Source: DASPOJ01 sp049790315
Lineage (GTDB): Bacteria; Acidobacteriota; Terriglobia; Acidiferrales; UBA7541
Assembly (NCBI GenBank): GCA_049790315.1
Contig: JBAQYV010000138.1
Coordinates: forward strand, 1 to 8,211
Length of the DNA: 8,211 bases
Direction: 5' to 3'
Shown: positions 5,669 through 8,211 of the stretch, one piece after another
Layout: each line of letters opens with the position of its first letter
Position numbering within the stretch: position 1 is the stretch's first letter
Position numbers and translations under genes: made by a program
The notes under the pieces: model-generated
The model's input: only the letters and a program-made list of their open reading frames with translations
What the model was told of the DNA's origin: nothing
The model's database searches: none

Positions 5669-5744
5669 GGGGCCGTGGCGCAGTTGGGAGCGCGCCTCGA
5701 TGGCATCGAGGAGGTCGGGGGTTCGAATCCCCCCGGCTCCACCA
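5669..5744 (+). tRNA. tRNA-Ala, anticodon GGC
   Basis: The 76-base gene folds into a complete cloverleaf. The acceptor stem is GGGGCCG / CGGCTCC, the D arm GCGC-AGTTGGGA-GCGC, the anticodon stem CCTCG / CGAGG with loop ATGGCAT, the variable loop AGGTC, and the T arm GGGGG-TTCGAAT-CCCCC. The 3' end ACCA is encoded, so CCA need not be added. The anticodon GGC is at 5702-5704 and reads GCC and GCU alanine codons. The acceptor stem carries the G3:U70 wobble pair, the known identity signal for alanyl-tRNA synthetase, which confirms the assignment. It has its own promoter just upstream and is probably transcribed independently of the pil genes. Confidence 0.97.
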
Positions 5745-5839
5745 TACTTTCATTCTTTCCGTCTTTGCGTCCCAGTTCGCTGTTTCGATCTGCTTCATTT
5801 TCCCCGCATGGCCCTTCGCCGTCTTAACTTTACTCTGAT

Positions 5840-5855
5840 CTGAATTTAAATTTAG
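5840..5855. repeat. AT-rich 16-base palindrome
   Basis: CTGAATTTAAATTTAG is symmetric apart from one G:T pair; its perfect core AATTTAAATT is at 5843-5852. It stands out in GC-rich surroundings, 96 bases after the tRNA. It has no obvious partner gene and no assigned function. Confidence 0.4.
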
Positions 5856-5870
5856 ACGCGGCCTCATTCT

Positions 5871-5886
5871 GGTGGAGTACTCCGCC
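5871..5886. repeat. GC-rich 16-base palindrome
   Basis: GGTGGAGTACTCCGCC is a continuous palindrome with a single G:T mismatch. It resembles an operator-like dyad more than a hairpin, since it has no loop. It lies between the tRNA gene and the minisatellite. Confidence 0.4.
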
Positions 5887-5918
5887 GAGGCTCCGCGCAA
5901 TCGTCTCGCGCTCCGATC

Positions 5919-6172
5919 GCGCCAGAAAATGTGCGCGCCAGAAAATGTGCGCTTCGGAATGTGTGGTTCAGAAAGCGCGATCGAGAAAATGTGATTGAAA
6001 AATTGCGATTCACAAAATGCGATCGAGAAAATGCGATTGAAAAATTGCGATTCACAACATGCAATTGAGAGAATGCGATTGAAAAATCGCGATTCACAAA
6101 ATGCAATTCAGAAAATGTAGTTGGGAAAGTGAGGCTCGGGAATTGCCGTTCCGCAAATGCGGTTTAGAAAGC
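5919..6172. repeat. Minisatellite: 14-bp units arranged in 42-bp higher-order repeats
   Basis: From 5935 to 6172 the sequence divides into 17 consecutive 14-base units with no insertion or deletion; an extra unit at 5919-5932 is offset by two bases. The consensus is near GCGATTSASAAAAT. Groups of three form 42-bp units, clearest at 5977-6018, 6019-6060 and 6061-6102, with ordered types GCGATCGAGAAAAT, GCGATTGAAAAATT and GCGATTCACAAAAT. Units decay towards both ends. In each central unit the middle type makes a GAAA-capped hairpin, for example GCGATT-GAAA-AATCGC at 6075-6090. The array lies between tRNA-Ala and the 3' end of the TonB-like gene. A minus-strand frame at 6106-5864 encodes a matching 14-residue repeat, but 42 is a multiple of three, so this is expected without coding. 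It is neither a CRISPR array nor a known insertion element. Confidence 0.92.
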
Positions 6173-6197
6173 GCGCCCGCGCAGAGTTGTGAGCAGC

Positions 6198-8211
6198 CTA
6201 AATCTGGAAATGTATGACCACAACGATGTGCGAGACGGTGGGCTTGCCGTCGAGCATGGCGGGGGAGTACTTGCGCTGGCGGAGGGCGTCCAGCGCGGCC
6301 GGGCGCAGAAGCGCGGGGCCGGATAGTACCGTCATCGTCGCCACTTTGCCGTTGCTGTCGATCACCAGGTCCACAGAGACATCCCCCTGGACGTGCTCGG
6401 CGCGGGCGGCATACGGATAGATGGGGGCGGGCGCCGAGAGGAGGCGCGGTTGCTCCACGCCGGATGAGGTGCGCAGCGCGGGAGCCGGCGCGGCGGGGCC
6501 GCTCGGAGCGGATTCCCCGAGGAGTCCAGCGGCGGATGCGTTCTGCACAGCGTTCGGTACGTCGCCGCCGATCGTTGGCGTCGCTTGGTTGGTGGAGCGC
6601 GAGGCAGCTGTCGGCGCGGAGATTTTCATGTTGGCGACGGCTGGGCTGCGGGGAGCCGACGCTGTCGCGGCTGGCGACTTCGCGGAAGTCGATGACGCGG
6701 CCGCGGTCGGCTGCGCGTTCGTATTTGGTTGCGCGCTAGAGTGCGAATTTTTCGCGGTGGTTGTGGCTTCCGCGCCCGCTGCCGCAGTGCCAGTTGGCGC
6801 GACGCCAGAGGCCGGTGACGCCGCTGTGGGCGCTGTGCCCGAGATCGAGCCGGGGGCGCCAGCCGCGGGCTGGCTCAACACCGCGACAGTCGCGGCGGGC
6901 GTGGCGGATTTCTTGCCCCAGCGATAGATGCCGTCGCCGGCCGCCAGAGCCAGAAGTATGGCCGCAGCTACGGCGAGGATGCGCATGGGCTTCGGCAAGC
7001 CCTTTGAGGACTGTGCGATCGCCGGTTCTGAAGCCAACAAATGGCCACGAGACACGGCATCGCTGTCGGACAATAACGGCGCGACTTCCGACGAAACTCT
7101 GGGCGTAACTTCGCGGGAGACACTCGATGCGGTGTGCGAAGCGGTCGCGCGCGTCGTCACGTGCGCAGGTTCGGCCGCGAGCGATGGCAGGGAACTTTCC
7201 GCGATTTCTGGTTCCACGTAACTTACCGCCGTGGCCTTCATCGGAGTGTGCGCGACAACCGGCGGCCGCGAAGAAGCCGGTGCGGGCGGCGCGGCTTGAG
7301 GCTGCGACGCCGCAGCTTTGGCTTTGTCTCGCAGAATCGTTTCGCCGATCGGCGTCAGGGTGTCCAGCAAATCGGAAATGTAGGCGCCATCGCCGGGCGC
7401 GGGTGTGCCCTTGGTGACGTCGGATCGGGGTGCGGCGGGCGGCGTAGCCCACGGCGTGGACGATGGTTTTGCCGGCGCGGGTGCGCTGGGCTGCGCAGCA
7501 TCGCGCTCCGGACGAGCCGGGGCGGTGCGCGGTTGCTCCACGCGGGGAGCGGTTTCCGGCGCGCGCTGCTTGGTTTCCGTGGGCAGCGTGAGCGAATCCA
7601 GCAAATCGGGAAGGAACGTCATGCCGGCGTTGGCCGCGGTGTTGCTGGTATCTACCGCCGGCACGCTCGAGCGCACGGCGGGAGCGGGCGAACCGAGACG
7701 CGGAATCGGTTGAGTCTTCCATGGGTCTGAACCATCGCGCTCCGAGCGAGCAGGTGATGCGGGAATCGCTGGCTGCGAAGCAGAGGGCGCGGCGGCGTGA
7801 GGCGCGGCGGCGCTGGGAACTTTGGCGCTGCTCGACGACGGGAAATCCATTCCCCAGAACGCGGGCGTGGGCTGCAAGAATTCGAGCTCGACGTAGCCTT
7901 TGACGTTGGGATTCGATTTCACACTGACGACGCGGCAGGCGGATTCTTCGTTCGTGCGCAAGTGCCTGAGAATCAGAATTTGTCCGGGCGTGACGGATTC
8001 GGAGAGGCGCACGACGGCGCCCTGCGCGAACACGATTACGGTGGTGGTCTGCTCGAGAAAGGGCTGCGACGTTTGCCCGTTGGCCGCGGCGTGCGACGAT
8101 CCCTGCACGGAGACGCCGATTTCGGTGCAAACCGGATTCGGGCGCGAGAAGCCAGCGTCTGTGCCGGCAGCGGACGAAGGCGCCGTAGAGGAAAGATCGA
8201 CTGTTCGCGAG
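6198..8211 (-). CDS. TonB-like protein with N-terminal PilZ-like domain (5' end beyond window)
   Basis: TonB proteins transmit proton-motive energy to outer-membrane transporters. Numbering here starts at the in-frame GTG at 8108, but the frame stays open for 34 more codons to the right edge and encodes RPNPVCTEIGVSV, which looks like part of the same domain, so the true start is off-window. Order: a PilZ-like beta-barrel (up to about 90, ending ELEFLQPTPAFWGMDFP) without a DxSxxG motif; a long Pro/Ala/Ser linker; one membrane segment, ILAVAAAILLALAAGDGIY (377-395), after basic KPMR; an Ala/Ser/Thr-rich spacer; and a TonB C-terminal domain (about 555-636) with PIYPYAARAEHVQGDVSVDLVID and RKYSPAMLDGKP. 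Classical TonB has almost no cytoplasmic part, whereas this one has over 370 residues. The linker carries the motif DLLDSLT (168-174) and DLLDTLT (246-252). It could also serve a non-transport role, with the TonB fold used for envelope anchoring. Confidence 0.88.
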   Translation of the reverse strand, partial: SRTVDLSSTAPSSAAGTDAGFSRPNPVCTEIGVSVQGSSHAAANGQTSQPFLEQTTTVIVFAQGAVVRLSESVTPGQILILRHLRTNEESACRVVSVKSNPNVKGYVELEFLQPTPAFWGMDFPSSSSAKVPSAAAPHAAAPSASQPAIPASPARSERDGSDPWKTQPIPRLGSPAPAVRSSVPAVDTSNTAANAGMTFLPDLLDSLTLPTETKQRAPETAPRVEQPRTAPARPERDAAQPSAPAPAKPSSTPWATPPAAPRSDVTKGTPAPGDGAYISDLLDTLTPIGETILRDKAKAAASQPQAAPPAPASSRPPVVAHTPMKATAVSYVEPEIAESSLPSLAAEPAHVTTRATASHTASSVSREVTPRVSSEVAPLLSDSDAVSRGHLLASEPAIAQSSKGLPKPMRILAVAAAILLALAAGDGIYRWGKKSATPAATVAVLSQPAAGAPGSISGTAPTAASPASGVAPTGTAAAGAEATTTAKNSHSSAQPNTNAQPTAAASSTSAKSPAATASAPRSPAVANMKISAPTAASRSTNQATPTIGGDVPNAVQNASAAGLLGESAPSGPAAPAPALRTSSGVEQPRLLSAPAPIYPYAARAEHVQGDVSVDLVIDSNGKVATMTVLSGPALLRPAALDALRQRKYSPAMLDGKPTVSHIVVVIHFQI

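Noticed and set aside
5620..5838. Plus-strand open frames covering the tRNA gene
   Set aside because: They read straight through the tRNA-Ala cloverleaf and cannot be functional coding sequence.
5919..6172. CRISPR array
   Set aside because: The units are contiguous 14-mers without unique spacers, and no cas genes are nearby.
6736..8130. Open frame of 464 codons on the minus strand overlapping the TonB-like gene in another frame
   Set aside because: Its translation is dominated by Arg, Ala and His without fold-like pattern; the overlapping frame has a membrane segment and a TonB domain.

Overview
The window looks like chromosomal DNA of a GC-rich Gram-negative bacterium, most likely an Acidobacteriota member. 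This is an inference from the mix of gene families: a type IV pilus ATPase cluster with a PilZ protein, and a TonB-like protein carrying an N-terminal PilZ-like domain of a kind I associate with Acidobacteria. There is no rRNA or other marker here to confirm it.

Layout, left to right. (1) Positions 1-900 are a divergent copper-type locus. On the minus strand lie a CsoR-family repressor (183-572) and, 24 bases downstream, the first 52 codons of a YHS-domain protein that is probably a CopA-type P1B ATPase (running off the left edge at base 1). On the plus strand is an 81-residue ferredoxin-like-fold protein (655-900). A near-palindromic CsoR-type operator lies between them. (2) Positions 901-1776 hold no convincing protein gene. 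They contain a hairpin, a minus-strand Rho-independent terminator and, just upstream of that, a structured minus-strand RNA that I read as a candidate 6S RNA. A perfect 9-bp inverted repeat lies at 1576-1601. (3) Positions 1777-5439 are a plus-strand type IV pilus cluster: pilB (extension ATPase with MshEN domain and C-terminal zinc ribbon), a PilZ-domain protein overlapping it by 4 bases, and a PilT/PilU-type retraction ATPase. (4) Positions 5440-6197 contain GC-rich hairpin repeats, a tRNA-Ala(GGC) gene with a good promoter, two palindromes and a long 14-bp/42-bp minisatellite. (5) Positions 6198-8211, minus strand, are the 3' part of a TonB-like gene that continues off the right edge.

How the parts work together. 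The pil cluster brings the opposing pilus motors together with two likely cyclic-di-GMP sensors, the MshEN domain of PilB and the separate PilZ protein, so the operon is probably a second-messenger-controlled pilus switch. The left locus is a self-contained metal (probably Cu(I)) response unit. The strongest candidates for undescribed biology are the divergent, apparently leaderless 81-residue protein beside the CsoR operator, the His/Cys-rich N-terminal extension of the repressor, the hierarchical minisatellite with repeated GAAA-capped hairpins, and the PilZ-like/TonB fusion.
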